Positions 1 to 8,352 of a DNA stretch of 64,000 nucleotides are shown piece by piece. The notes below the pieces were generated by a model. That model made no database searches. It worked only from the letters and a program-made list of their open reading frames with translations, and was not told where the DNA came from. The first letter of the stretch is position 1. The number at the start of each line of letters is the position of its first letter. A program made the translations under genes and the position numbers. Location of the stretch: contig NZ_CP068437.1 in assembly GCF_016757755.1 (NCBI RefSeq), forward strand, positions 1,736,001-1,800,000, in the 5' to 3' direction. The DNA is from Shewanella sp. KX20019. GTDB taxonomy: Bacteria; Pseudomonadota; Gammaproteobacteria; Enterobacterales; Shewanellaceae.

Positions 1-976
1 TTATATCCCTAAACTGGAAAGTCATCTTGAGGCTCGCTGGTGGGCAAAGGTTTTTGCTTTTGTGGAGCAGCGTTTTTGTCTACCGCCTGGCACGATTAAA
101 TGTACCTGCTTAATTGAAACCTTGCCTGCTGTCTTTGAGATGGATGAGATTTTGTATGAGTTACGCTCAAATATCGTGGCACTCAATTGTGGCCGTTGGG
201 ACTATATATTTAGCTATATCAAAACGTTGAATAACCATAGTGACCGTATTTTACCTGACAGACAATCTGTCACCATGGATACACCGTTTCTTAGTGCCTA
301 CTCGCGCTTGTTGGTTAAAACATGTCATAAACGCGGTGCACTCGCAATGGGCGGAATGGCAGCCTTTATTCCAACAAAAGACCCAATTGCTAACCAACAG
401 ATCTTAGATAAAGTGCGTCAGGATAAGCAACTTGAAGCGCGTAATGGTCATGATGGCACTTGGGTTGCTCATCCTGGCTTGGCTGATACCGCAATGGAGG
501 TCTTCAATGAGTACATTGGCGAAGATCATGTCAATCAATTGCATATTACTCGTGATGTTGATGCACCTATCCTAGCTCATGAACTATTGTCGGCGTGCAA
601 AGGTGAGCGAACAGAGGATGGAATGCGTCGAAATATCCGTATAGCGCTGCGGTATATAGAGGCATGGATCAATGGTAATGGCTGCGTGCCTCTATATGGC
701 TTAATGGAAGATGCTGCGACGGCGGAGATCTCTCGCACCTCTATTTGGCAGTGGATTAAGCATCAGCAGCAGCTATCGAACGGCACATTAGTGACCAAGT
801 CTTTGTTCAAAGAGATGTTGCTTCAAGAGTTGGCTCAAGTTAAAGAGGAGGTGGGGGCAGATAGATTCACCCATGGCCGTTTTACTGAGGCTGCGGTTAT
901 TCTGGAACAAACGACCACCGCTGAAGAACTGGTCGATTTTATCACTCGGCCAGGTTATGAGCTGCTTATTGCATAG
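1..976 (+). CDS. aceB: Malate synthase A (3' part)
   Basis: Glyoxylate-shunt enzyme that condenses glyoxylate with acetyl-CoA to give malate in the cytoplasm. The reading frame is open from base 2, so the gene starts upstream and only about the C-terminal 325 residues are here. Family motifs seen include GTIK, LIET, FEMDEILYELR, LNCGRWDYIFS and the MGGMAA stretch, followed by the usual C-terminal helical domain ending GYELLIA. Isocitrate lyase, often a neighbour, is not downstream; it may lie upstream of the window. A strong terminator follows the gene. Confidence 0.96.
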   Translation, partial: YIPKLESHLEARWWAKVFAFVEQRFCLPPGTIKCTCLIETLPAVFEMDEILYELRSNIVALNCGRWDYIFSYIKTLNNHSDRILPDRQSVTMDTPFLSAYSRLLVKTCHKRGALAMGGMAAFIPTKDPIANQQILDKVRQDKQLEARNGHDGTWVAHPGLADTAMEVFNEYIGEDHVNQLHITRDVDAPILAHELLSACKGERTEDGMRRNIRIALRYIEAWINGNGCVPLYGLMEDAATAEISRTSIWQWIKHQQQLSNGTLVTKSLFKEMLLQELAQVKEEVGADRFTHGRFTEAAVILEQTTTAEELVDFITRPGYELLIA

Positions 977-1075
977 GGTTTATTTTATCGGCTTGTTGAA
1001 TGATAGAGCTAAGTTAGTGTTTGTTTTATAAGTTATTTAGATTTTAAGTTTGGCTGCCTATTGCGGCTTGTGTCC

Positions 1076-1110
1076 CCCGCGTAGTAAACCTACGTGCTAC
1101 GCGGGTTTTT
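1076..1110 (+). terminator. Rho-independent terminator after aceB
   Basis: A 9-bp perfect stem (CCCGCGTAG at 1076-1084 with CTACGCGGG at 1097-1105) is followed by TTTTT. It lies 100 bases after the aceB stop codon and is the likely end of that transcript. Confidence 0.85.
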
Positions 1111-1169
1111 AATAAAAAACGTGATCTCCCGCTTCCCAGTATGGTGATGACGGTTTACGCTTGTGATTG

Positions 1170-1195
1170 GCGACTCTTCGGGGTCGCATTTTTTT
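1170..1195 (+). terminator. Second, isolated terminator with a TTCG tetraloop
   Basis: GCGACTC, TTCG, GGGTCGC (1170-1187) forms a 7-bp stem with one G-U pair and a UUCG-type loop, followed by A and seven T. It is plus-strand oriented only and lies about 60 bases beyond the aceB terminator with no gene ending between them. It may be a back-up terminator or the 3' end of a small RNA. The rest of 977-1500 shows nothing else I can support. Confidence 0.7.
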
Positions 1196-1500
1196 ACTCT
1201 TCTTAACCCCCACGTATGATATCAACGTCAATCAAACATCGTAGCAATGGCAGGCCTATACTGCACTTTACGCTAATTGCGTATACAATTAACTCTATTA
1301 GTATCTTATACGAATTGTATTGAATATCTGTTCATTCAGAGCCTTGAATTGAAAAGCTTGAGTGTTTCTGAACTGGCTAAACACTTAATGCAATCGGTAT
1401 TGGAGTCTGCGCACATCATCAAGAGGATGGGCGCATTTAATCATTGGAAACTTGGCAGTATTAGCCGTCATAAGCAGAGTATTATTTGAAAGCTAACAGC

Positions 1501-2961
1501 ATGCAAGATAGCAAGTTAAAAGGCGCTGATTATTGGACGCAGCGGATCAGTGAGCAAGAGATGCCCGCGCTATGTTCAACGATTAAAACCTTAGAGAGGC
1601 TGGCGAAAGATGATGTGTCATCTCTTGCTATATTAGGTCAGAGCGTTATGCATGATAATGCGCTGACATCCCGTATTCTGCGTGTTGCAAACAGCGTGAC
1701 ATACAATAAGGGCGGCGCTCAAGTGACGACGGTGAGTAAGGCGGCGGTTGTCTTGGGCTTCGATGCGATCAAAAATATATGTATTACTGCAAAGTTACTG
1801 AGTAGTTTATTAGAGTCGGAAGGCTTATCTGAAGGTGTTTATAAGCGCCTGATTAGTTTAATGGCAAAGTCGTTTCAGGCGGCGATGTTTACTAAAATGC
1901 TGATGCACGATCATGATGATGAACTCCAGGAAGAGGTGTTTATTGCGTCACTGCTTTATCATTTGGGTGAGAGTGCATTTTGGGGCACAGGTTCCACTGA
2001 AACCTTAGTGTTAGACAGTAAACTGAATCAGTGTGAGTCATCATCTGAGCGTGATCAAGCGGTCAGAACGGTATTAGGAACGAGCTTTCAACAGCTTTCA
2101 GCAGGCATAGCACGTAATTGGGGCTTAGGCAGTATTCTCATTATGTCGTTAAGCCAACCGGATGAACGAACACCTGAAATTCGCAGTATTTTTCTGGCAA
2201 ATAAGTTGAGCGATCTTCTATCGCAACCGCTGCCTTCGATGCTTGAACTATCAAAAAGATTGAAACAAACCGCTGATATCCTTGATATTGAGGTTGATGA
2301 ACTAAAAGGACGCATGATCAGTTGCCATAAAGCCACAGAACTAATGGCTGAGGCCTATGGTGCAAAAGTTTTAGTTGATTATTTACCTGATGTGAAGCAC
2401 CTATTAATTGAACACCAGATCGAAGTTCAACAACCTGTTATACGGGGTTCAAACCCGCTAGAACAGTTGAAATGCCTGCGAGCCTTGACGCAATGTGCAT
2501 TAAAAAAGTCTGACTTTAATCAGGTTTTATCGATTGCGTTACAAGGCGTTCTGCAAGGGGTTGGGGTAGATCGGTGTGCAGTATTGTTGTTAACGCCGGA
2601 CAGAAAGATACTGCAGCCACGCATTGTATTAGGTGATGGTGCCGCTGAGATGAAAAAAAACTTCTCGATAGAACTCAGTGGGACGAAAAATTTGTTTCAA
2701 GAATCGATTCAATTCAAAAGTGCGCTGTTTGTAGATAATCCTCATTCCGCCAAATGGAGGCTGTATATGGATGATACATTGAGAAGCCTAGTATCACCGA
2801 CAGGATTTATGCTGGCACCGCTGATAATGAACCACACGGTTATTGGTGTGTTATTCGCAGATAGAGATAGTTCAGGAAGACGTTTAAGTGAAGAGGATTT
2901 CTTAGGTTTTAGCCACTTTGCTGAACTTTCAAATGTTTGCTTTTCAGCGACAATGAACTAA
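1501..2961 (+). CDS. HDOD-GAF domain signalling protein
   Basis: Predicted 486-aa cytoplasmic regulatory protein. Residues about 20-215 match the HDOD fold, a degenerate HD domain linked to signalling, with segments such as ALTSRILRVANS and AVVLGFDAIKN. Residues about 335-485 look like a GAF sensor domain (RCAVLLLTPD, then APLIMNHTVIGVLFADR). I chose ATG 1501; the frame also allows TTG at 1486, and neither has a clear ribosome binding site. It stands alone, with a terminator on each side. The signal sensed and the output partner cannot be read from the sequence. Confidence 0.85.
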   Translation: MQDSKLKGADYWTQRISEQEMPALCSTIKTLERLAKDDVSSLAILGQSVMHDNALTSRILRVANSVTYNKGGAQVTTVSKAAVVLGFDAIKNICITAKLLSSLLESEGLSEGVYKRLISLMAKSFQAAMFTKMLMHDHDDELQEEVFIASLLYHLGESAFWGTGSTETLVLDSKLNQCESSSERDQAVRTVLGTSFQQLSAGIARNWGLGSILIMSLSQPDERTPEIRSIFLANKLSDLLSQPLPSMLELSKRLKQTADILDIEVDELKGRMISCHKATELMAEAYGAKVLVDYLPDVKHLLIEHQIEVQQPVIRGSNPLEQLKCLRALTQCALKKSDFNQVLSIALQGVLQGVGVDRCAVLLLTPDRKILQPRIVLGDGAAEMKKNFSIELSGTKNLFQESIQFKSALFVDNPHSAKWRLYMDDTLRSLVSPTGFMLAPLIMNHTVIGVLFADRDSSGRRLSEEDFLGFSHFAELSNVCFSATMN

Positions 2962-2982
2962 TCAATATTTGCAGCAGAAAAA

Positions 2983-3016
2983 GCGCTTTATTATTGCTAA
3001 TAAAGCGCGTTTTTTA
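2983..3016. terminator. Bidirectional terminator between convergent genes
   Basis: GCGCTTTATT (2983-2992) pairs with AATAAAGCGC (2999-3008). A-rich sequence lies on the left and a T-run on the right, so it can end the HDOD gene on the plus strand and the NTF2-like gene on the minus strand. Confidence 0.8.
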
Positions 3017-3018
3017 TT

Positions 3019-3516
3019 TTACTGAGACCCAGCGGCAATAATTTCCGCGGTAATGGTTTTAGCTATCTCATTGGGAATGGGAAAGCTCAAGTGATACTGG
3101 GCTATCTTCCAACCTTGTGCTGTTTTTATTAAGGTGCCCGTGCCACGGCTTACTCCATAAGATGGGCTATTAAGGAGTTCATCAAACCAGATGACGTCAC
3201 CGTGCTGAGTCATTGCGCGGCTGGTTAGGTCATAACGCCAGCCTTTTGTTGGTCGCGCATATTGTTCAAATTGCGCCTTATCCCAGTGTTCATTTGCATC
3301 GGTACCAATAAAGATGCCATTGTCTGCGTAAAGATCAAAATAGTTGTCCCAGTCAGCGTTTGCCGAATAGGTATTGAGGTTGTTGAGTAGGGTCGCTGCT
3401 TGCTGTTTATCATCATTTTGGCTGACAGTTTGCGCGGCGGCATTGAATCCAAGCAGGACGGACATTAGTATAACTGCTCGACAAAGGGCAGATGTTTTGT
3501 GGTTTAGATGAAGCAT
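3019..3516 (-). CDS. Secreted NTF2/SnoaL-like domain protein
   Basis: 165-aa protein with an N-terminal signal peptide (hydrophobic stretch AVILMSVLLGFNAAAQ, cleavage probably after AAA or AQT), so periplasmic or exported. The mature part has the SnoaL/NTF2-like cone-fold pattern: a helix (ATLLNNLNTYSANADWDNYFD), YADNGIFIGTDANEHW, and late strands GTGTLIKTAQGWKIAQYHLS. Such domains serve as enzymes or ligand-binding modules, so no reaction can be assigned. A GAGGG ribosome binding site precedes ATG 3516. It is a single gene, convergent with the HDOD gene. Confidence 0.75.
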   Translation of the reverse strand: MLHLNHKTSALCRAVILMSVLLGFNAAAQTVSQNDDKQQAATLLNNLNTYSANADWDNYFDLYADNGIFIGTDANEHWDKAQFEQYARPTKGWRYDLTSRAMTQHGDVIWFDELLNSPSYGVSRGTGTLIKTAQGWKIAQYHLSFPIPNEIAKTITAEIIAAGSQ

Positions 3517-3564
3517 AAATCCCTCATATATATTTGTTAGTTCAAATCCACTTTGATTTAAAAA

Positions 3565-4389
3565 CTAGTGCCAGTTTACGGGATCGAGTTTATAAAAAGA
3601 ACTTAACTCGTTATAGAGTGCCGTATGTAAAGCAAGGAAGTCGTGTGGCTGCTCGAAAAAAACTTCGCTTATTACTGCAAAAAACTCAGCAGGATTTGTC
3701 GCACCATAATAGCTAAATAAAGAGTATTGTTGGCTCTGGCTTGCTTCAACTAGATGTTGATACTCCTGCATCATCACCGTTGACCAAGATGCATAGTCCT
3801 GTGAGTGGGTTAAGATCGGCGCGCCGTTGGCATGGCCATCTTCTTGGTCAAGCTGGTGAGCAAACTCATGGATAACCACATTGCTGCCGTCATTGGGCAC
3901 AGCAGCGCCCTCTTTAGCCGTTTGCCACGATAGAATGACCTTGCTGTGCTGCCAAGATTCGCCCGATAGGACTCGACGGCGCTCCGATACCAGCCCATTT
4001 GAGTCACGTTGCTCATTGTTAACGATGAATACCGAGGGATAGATAAGGATCTCTTTTAAGTGTGGGTAGAAATCAGTCTTTCTATTGAGTAGCAGTAAAC
4101 ACGCCTGAGCGGCGACGGTGACACGGATATCATCATCAATCTCTAGTCCATCACAACCAACGAACTGCTTTTCGGCAATAAACACTTGGATATGTTTTTT
4201 CAGCTGTAACTGCAGGTCTGCCGGGAGTGAGCGGAAAAAAGGGATCCGCTTTTTAAGAATGGCTCGCCATGCATGAGGGAAGGGCGTTTGAGTTAGCTGT
4301 TCTCTGCGCCTGTTTACTCGCCATGTACGGCTGGCAATCCACAAGATAGCGCTAGCGCTAATCAGTATTATCAATAAAATAGCGAGCAT
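3565..4389 (-). CDS. mtfA: MtfA-type zinc metallopeptidase (M90)
   Basis: 274-aa protein of the MtfA family, zinc aminopeptidase-like proteins that in Escherichia coli bind the repressor Mlc and link to glucose PTS control. The zinc motif HEFAHQLD (HExxH) followed by EDG is present. The N-terminus has a hydrophobic segment (LAILLIILISASAILWIA), suggesting an inner-membrane anchor, which E. coli MtfA does not stress. A strong AAGGGG ribosome binding site stands before ATG 4389. Link to Mlc is family knowledge, not shown here. Confidence 0.88.
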   Translation of the reverse strand: MLAILLIILISASAILWIASRTWRVNRRREQLTQTPFPHAWRAILKKRIPFFRSLPADLQLQLKKHIQVFIAEKQFVGCDGLEIDDDIRVTVAAQACLLLLNRKTDFYPHLKEILIYPSVFIVNNEQRDSNGLVSERRRVLSGESWQHSKVILSWQTAKEGAAVPNDGSNVVIHEFAHQLDQEDGHANGAPILTHSQDYASWSTVMMQEYQHLVEASQSQQYSLFSYYGATNPAEFFAVISEVFFEQPHDFLALHTALYNELSSFYKLDPVNWH

Positions 4390-4550
4390 TAGAACCCCTT
4401 ATTAACATGTTGAAGCTAAGCTTCGGGTTGCCGAAGTATGGTGCGGCTAATGTTAAAGATATGTGGGTGAAGGGGTTGGAATTCAACAATGAATGCTTTT
4501 TTCTAAGATTATTTATGGAAATCTAAGTGAGAGGTAGATTTTTTTGCGGT

Positions 4551-4600
4551 AAAAAAGGCTGGCAGTTCAACAATTCAAAACTTTTCCATCTCTGCCAGCT
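4551..4600 (-). terminator. Terminator of the parA/RHH operon
   Basis: On the minus strand AGCTGGCAG (4600-4592) can pair with CTGCCAGCC (4565-4557) and is followed by six T. The loop is long (26 bases). It lies just beyond the stop of the RHH gene. Confidence 0.6.
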
Positions 4601-4612
4601 AAATTGGGAAGG

Positions 4613-5074
4613 TTACTCAACAATAATACGTTTCTCTATCTCTTTTCTCTCTTGTGGTGTCATATTGAAATAATGTTCAATTAAAAAGCGCACCAATTTG
4701 GACTTAGCAACATCGCCGTCATCGGCTAAAACCGCTAGGTGAGTAATAGCCGATTCACTCAGGGTGAATGTTGATTTTCTAAACGGTGCATCTCCTTTGG
4801 TTATTCTCTTCACTTTTGCTGTGGTCGGCTGCACTACAACGCCGACATCGTCTGCAAGTTGCTTTAAACTAGATAAATTAGACTGGCTCTTGCTAGTGTT
4901 TAGCGCTATCACCATATTTGTTGACGGAGCGAGTTGCTCCTCTCCAACAGCATAGCGATTAGCATCATTAATAAAATCATCAATTAAATCATCTAAGGCT
5001 AACTGGGAGCTATGGATTTTTTGATGAGCTGACTTAGACGGCGTAGAGCTTTTCTTGAGATCGGTCAGACCCAT
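4613..5074 (-). CDS. Ribbon-helix-helix partner of ParA
   Basis: 153-aa protein. The C-terminal 55 residues fit a ribbon-helix-helix (CopG/ParG-like) DNA-binding domain: strand FRKSTFTLSE, helix SAITHLAVLADD, turn, helix AKSKLVRFLIEHYF. The N-terminal half is polar and low in predicted structure, as in small centromere-binding partners of ParA ATPases. I chose ATG 5074, which has a GAGAGGTG ribosome binding site; the GTG two codons earlier overlaps that site. The start lies inside the 3' end of the upstream parA gene (41-base overlap), so the two are probably translationally coupled. No close named family recognised. Confidence 0.7.
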   Translation of the reverse strand: MGLTDLKKSSTPSKSAHQKIHSSQLALDDLIDDFINDANRYAVGEEQLAPSTNMVIALNTSKSQSNLSSLKQLADDVGVVVQPTTAKVKRITKGDAPFRKSTFTLSESAITHLAVLADDGDVAKSKLVRFLIEHYFNMTPQERKEIEKRIIVE

Positions 5075-5777
5075 ATTCACCTCTCATCTTTTTTATCTGT
5101 TTTTCAGCGATACGGTTGCGTATCTCTGTTGAATTAGCAACTTGCAGCAATTCTGTGGCAATGCCACGGATCTCGTTGGCTGCTTTTCCTTTTGGCTCTA
5201 TTTCTAAAACAGATAAGCCAGACTCTTCACTGTCATCATAGATATTTCGACTATAAGTAATGGCATCGAGAACATTGATGTCATAGGTCTTGCACACCTC
5301 TTTAGCTTCAAAAATACGGTTGGCTTGGTTGGGTAAACTAGGGCATTGGGTAATAACAAATGTTGCGCGCATTTTAGGGTTAATCATCATGCATGTAGCG
5401 ACAATATCATCCATGTGGCTCACGGTTTTAAGATCGCGTCGCTTGGGTCTAAGCGGCATAAGTACATGGGATGCAACTGACATTGTTGCGCGCAATGCAA
5501 GGTTGTCTTGACCACCACAATCAACAATGACGTAGTCATAGTGCTGTTCCAGACTCAGCAAGTCATTACGTATTTTTCCATATAGTTGTACGCAGTTGAT
5601 ACCCGGCAAATCTGAATTGTTATTTCTGGCGTGGATCCAATCTGACGTGGTACGTTGAGGATCGCAGTCAACCATAATCACAGAAGCTTGGCATTCTGCT
5701 GTTAAGAAAACGGCAATATTTTGCGCTAGACAGCTCTTGCCACTACCGCCTTTTTCACCACCAACTAATATAATCAT
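5034..5777 (-). CDS. Orphan ParA-family ATPase
   Basis: 247-aa ParA/MinD-type P-loop ATPase. The deviant Walker A (KGGSGKS, preceded by GGE) sits at residues about 9-15, the switch region VDCDPQRTTSDW near 38-49 and Walker B IVDCGGQDN near 85-93. Such proteins partition plasmids or chromosomes or position large complexes, working with a DNA-binding partner; here the overlapping RHH gene is the obvious candidate. It is not the chromosomal parAB locus, as no ParB and no gidAB neighbours are present. GAGG precedes ATG 5777. Origin from a plasmid or phage is possible, but no replication or integrase gene is nearby. Confidence 0.85.
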   Translation of the reverse strand: MIILVGGEKGGSGKSCLAQNIAVFLTAECQASVIMVDCDPQRTTSDWIHARNNNSDLPGINCVQLYGKIRNDLLSLEQHYDYVIVDCGGQDNLALRATMSVASHVLMPLRPKRRDLKTVSHMDDIVATCMMINPKMRATFVITQCPSLPNQANRIFEAKEVCKTYDINVLDAITYSRNIYDDSEESGLSVLEIEPKGKAANEIRGIATELLQVANSTEIRNRIAEKQIKKMRGEYGSDRSQEKLYAV

Positions 5778-6279
5778 GCTTTTTCCTCAAGTACGCGTTT
5801 ATTTATCTGACTGTTTGCAAGCTGCTGGATGCGTACTGGTTTTATTGGGATAATCTAGAGCGACTTATTGTTACCCAATGCAACAGCTGTGACATTAATT
5901 TAGGCAGAGATACGCGTAAGGTCAACTGTATGATTTTTGACGCTTTTATCCCAATTGACTAGCGAAGTTTTTTTGACATAAAAGTTGTTTTCGTTATTTT
6001 TTTGACGCGCAAGTGTAGCGACAGACTAATAGGCGCTGTTTGGTATGATTATTAGTAGTTTAAGTTATTTATAAACCCAATCTGCAGGGTGAAAGCCGAC
6101 GAATTTACTCGCGCAGATGGATATCGCAGTGTCATTCTAAAGTTTGATATATCAAAAGTGTCGATTAACGCTGGCGCTTATGTCAATTAATTATATGTTA
6201 GGTTGGTTATCGCTGCTCGATACATCGTATCTTGTCTGAGCGTAAGTAGGGTAAAAATTACTACTACGACTAGTACTCC
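5778..6279. promoter_or_regulatory. Repeat-bearing region upstream of parA/RHH
   Basis: This 500-bp gene-free stretch contains a 10-bp inverted repeat, ATTGGGATAA at 5844-5853 and TTATCCCAAT at 5946-5955, plus a near copy (TTACCCAAT) around 5871-5879. It also has three direct copies of TTTTTGAC at 5934-5941, 5970-5977 and 5999-6006, about 29-36 bases apart. Such repeats are the kind bound by RHH partition proteins as operator or centromere sites, so this is a candidate parS. That role is inference; only the repeats are seen. Confidence 0.4.
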
Positions 6280-6561
6280 ATGTTAGTCTTTGCCGACAGT
6301 TTCCTAAGTACCTATAAACACGGATGCAGCACAGTGGATGAGAAACTATTACAACAAGCGATTAGTCAGAAAATGCCGTTTGGCAAATATGCTGGCCGTT
6401 ATTTACTTGAGCTACCCGAACCGTACTTAGTGTGGTTCCATTCAAAAGGTTTTCCTGAGGGCAAACTTGGACAACAACTGGCATTAATGTATGAGGTGAA
6501 GCTCAATGGTCTAGAAGGCATGTTGCAACCACTACTCGATAAGGTAAAACAGGCTCGATAA
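6280..6561 (+). CDS. DUF3820 family protein
   Basis: 93-aa protein. Residues from about 24 onward match the DUF3820 (QSregVF) family: MPFGKYAGRYLLELPEPYLVWF, then KGFPEGKLGQQL and a terminal GLEGMLQPL. The family is small, cytoplasmic and without a firmly established function. The true start is unsure: ATG 6280 gives about 18 residues more than the usual family length, and GTG 6334 would fit the family better, but neither has a clear ribosome binding site. Confidence 0.75.
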   Translation: MLVFADSFLSTYKHGCSTVDEKLLQQAISQKMPFGKYAGRYLLELPEPYLVWFHSKGFPEGKLGQQLALMYEVKLNGLEGMLQPLLDKVKQAR

Positions 6562-6785
6562 ACCATTTCATCCTGAATAAAGTTCCGTGAACTTGCTAAA
6601 TTTCCTTTGGAATGAGAGTTGGGTCTAATAGTTGATGATTTGATTATGATTAGTGACGAGTATTAGAGATTTATGCTTTATTGCGTGCTTTAATATAACC
6701 GTTCTACCTCAGGAAGTTTTGCAATATGCACTTTGAAGTAGAACGGGTATATATTCAATTGATCACTTTTGAAAGGAAATTTCCG

Positions 6786-7088
6786 ATGATAGCTAAACTA
6801 GTTAAATTGGCTGCTGCAGCAACACTTGCTCTTGGTATGTCTAGCGCTTGGGCTCAAGGTGTTATGCATGAAGGTACTGTCATGGATACTATGAATGGCG
6901 GCGGTTATACCTATGTACAGATTAAAGAAGCAGACCAAACCTTTTGGGCTGCTGGTCCACAAATCGAAGTTAAGAAAGGCGACAAGGTCGTAGTTCAAGA
7001 GCAGATGTGGATGAATGACTTTGCCAGCAAAACCTTAAATCGTACTTTTGACAAGCTGTTGTTTGTTGGTCGTATCGATAAGAAGTAA
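6786..7088 (+). CDS. NrfJ-like periplasmic protein
   Basis: 100-aa exported protein. The signal peptide ends in SSAWA before QGVMHEG. The mature part has the NrfJ-type pattern GTVMDTMNGGGYTYVQI, then TFWAAGPQIEVKKGDKV and a C-terminal SKTLNRTFDKLLFVGRI. Related proteins are small OB-fold-like periplasmic proteins, some found near cytochrome genes; the role is not settled. The frame is open to ATG 6726, but ATG 6786 has a GAAAGGAAA ribosome binding site and starts the signal peptide directly. It is a single gene ended by a strong terminator. Confidence 0.75.
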   Translation: MIAKLVKLAAAATLALGMSSAWAQGVMHEGTVMDTMNGGGYTYVQIKEADQTFWAAGPQIEVKKGDKVVVQEQMWMNDFASKTLNRTFDKLLFVGRIDKK

Positions 7089-7131
7089 TAGCGATATCAG
7101 TTGTCGCTAAGCGCTCAACTTGTATCACTGT

Positions 7132-7172
7132 AAAAGAAAACGGCGCAGACTTTGTTTGCGCCGTTTTCTTTT
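7132..7172. terminator. Long-stem terminator after the nrfJ-like gene
   Basis: A 16-bp perfect inverted repeat (arms 7132-7147 and 7157-7172, core ACGGCGCA with TGCGCCGT). A-run and T-run are built into the stem ends, so it can act in both directions. Confidence 0.88.
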
Positions 7173-7221
7173 GTCATCAACTAGCGCAAAATAACCCCAC
7201 AGTTTCGCTTATTTGATTTTC

Positions 7222-7737
7222 ATGCTCAAAATTATTCCCTATAGAAAGTGTTATGCACTGCAAGTCAGCCAGCTGTTTCATCTGGCAATTAACGCCATTG
7301 AAGAGGGGGTTTACTCGGCAGCTGAAAAGCAAGCTTGGTCGTTCGCCCCTCGTTCCAGCTACCATTGGCACAAAAGATTATCTCGTTCAAAAGCCTGGTT
7401 AATGGTAGATGACTCGCGTGAAGTACAAGGCAATCCTTTATGCTGTGGCGTGGTAAACCTAGAAACGCATTTTACTAGTCGCGGTTATATCGACAGTCTT
7501 TATGTTCACCCCAGTTTTCAACATCAAGGGATAGCTGCAGCACTGTTTAACCAATTACAAACCTGGGCTATTAGTGCAAATATCAGCAACTTATCCGTTG
7601 ATGCCTCAAAGCTATCTAAACCGCTGTTTCTATCTCATGGGTTTAGACTGAACCATCGCAGTTATCAAGAAAAGCGTGGTCAAATCATAATGGGTTATTT
7701 AATGACTAAAGCCCTGACTGTGCCGAGGCAAGCTTAA
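7222..7737 (+). CDS. GNAT family N-acetyltransferase
   Basis: 171-aa protein of the GNAT superfamily, which transfers an acetyl group from acetyl-CoA. The acetyl-CoA loop is visible as HPSFQHQGIAAALFNQL (about residues 97-113), with the preceding strand YIDSLYV and the late GFRLNHRSYQEKRGQIIMGYLM strand. ATG 7222 is chosen; a TTG lies three codons upstream. The next gene starts one base after its stop and encodes a related acetyltransferase, so the two look like a tandem duplication in one operon. The substrate is unknown. Confidence 0.85.
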   Translation: MLKIIPYRKCYALQVSQLFHLAINAIEEGVYSAAEKQAWSFAPRSSYHWHKRLSRSKAWLMVDDSREVQGNPLCCGVVNLETHFTSRGYIDSLYVHPSFQHQGIAAALFNQLQTWAISANISNLSVDASKLSKPLFLSHGFRLNHRSYQEKRGQIIMGYLMTKALTVPRQA

Positions 7738-7738
7738 G

Positions 7739-8257
7739 ATGAATTTGATGTGTGTGAGACGATTTAACCCCCGAGATGTTGAACAACTTACGACTTTGTT
7801 TCATTTAAGCGTTACACAAGGCGCAAGCAGTCATTACAGTGTTGAGGAAAGGGCTGTTTGGTCTGCTTCGCCTAGGAGTCATCAAAATTGGCTAACAAGA
7901 TTGCAACCAACCACTACTTGGGTGGCTGAAGAAGGCAGTGTTATTACTGGGTTTATCAACTTAAAACCAGCACAGCTTAAGCTGCAGTCGGATAATAAAG
8001 AGTGGCTTTGCGCTGATATTGATTGTCTCTTTAGCCACCCAGAGTTTACAGGCAGAGGGGTCGCAACGGCGCTTTATAAAGGTTTAGAAGAGTTTGCTGT
8101 AGCGGAGCAGATAAGGGAGCTTACAGTTGAGGCCTCTTTTCTGGCTAAACCCTTTTTCGAGAAACAGGGTTATGAAGTGCTTTCTAAAAACCAGCATCCA
8201 CGCGCTGGACAAGTGTTAGTCAACTTTAGCATGCATAAAATACTGACAATGGTCTAA
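7739..8257 (+). CDS. GNAT family N-acetyltransferase, second copy
   Basis: 172-aa GNAT protein with the acetyl-CoA loop HPEFTGRGVATALYKGL and C-terminal FFEKQGYEVLSKNQ. It shares with its upstream neighbour the N-terminal pattern YS-(x)-EE/EK-(x)-W-S-(x)-PRS followed by W-(x)-RL, and the SKLSKPLF / SFLAKPFF pair, which supports duplication and divergence. ATG 7739 follows the upstream TAA by a single base, implying translational coupling. Substrate unknown; the shared architecture is close to the YafP-type acetyltransferases. Confidence 0.85.
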   Translation: MNLMCVRRFNPRDVEQLTTLFHLSVTQGASSHYSVEERAVWSASPRSHQNWLTRLQPTTTWVAEEGSVITGFINLKPAQLKLQSDNKEWLCADIDCLFSHPEFTGRGVATALYKGLEEFAVAEQIRELTVEASFLAKPFFEKQGYEVLSKNQHPRAGQVLVNFSMHKILTMV

Positions 8258-8280
8258 CGATTACCTTATGCATCCCAAAA

Positions 8281-8312
8281 AATCCCCCATCAAATGATGG
8301 AGGATTTTGTCG
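8281..8312 (+). terminator. Probable terminator after the GNAT pair
   Basis: AATCCCCCATCA can pair with TGATGGAGGATT with one bulge, and is followed by TTGT and then a second T-run. It lies 24 bases after the GNAT stop. Confidence 0.55.
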
Positions 8313-8352
8313 ATTTTTTACTGCGTGTTGACTGGGTCCTTACAAAATAGCG

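Noticed and set aside
1277..1489. 70-aa plus-strand frame before the HDOD gene
   Set aside because: It starts at TTG with no ribosome binding site, has no family resemblance and runs directly into the HDOD start region; likely a chance frame.
5034..5777. Chromosomal parA of the origin region
   Set aside because: No parB, gidA/gidB or origin features are close, and the partner is an RHH protein rather than ParB.
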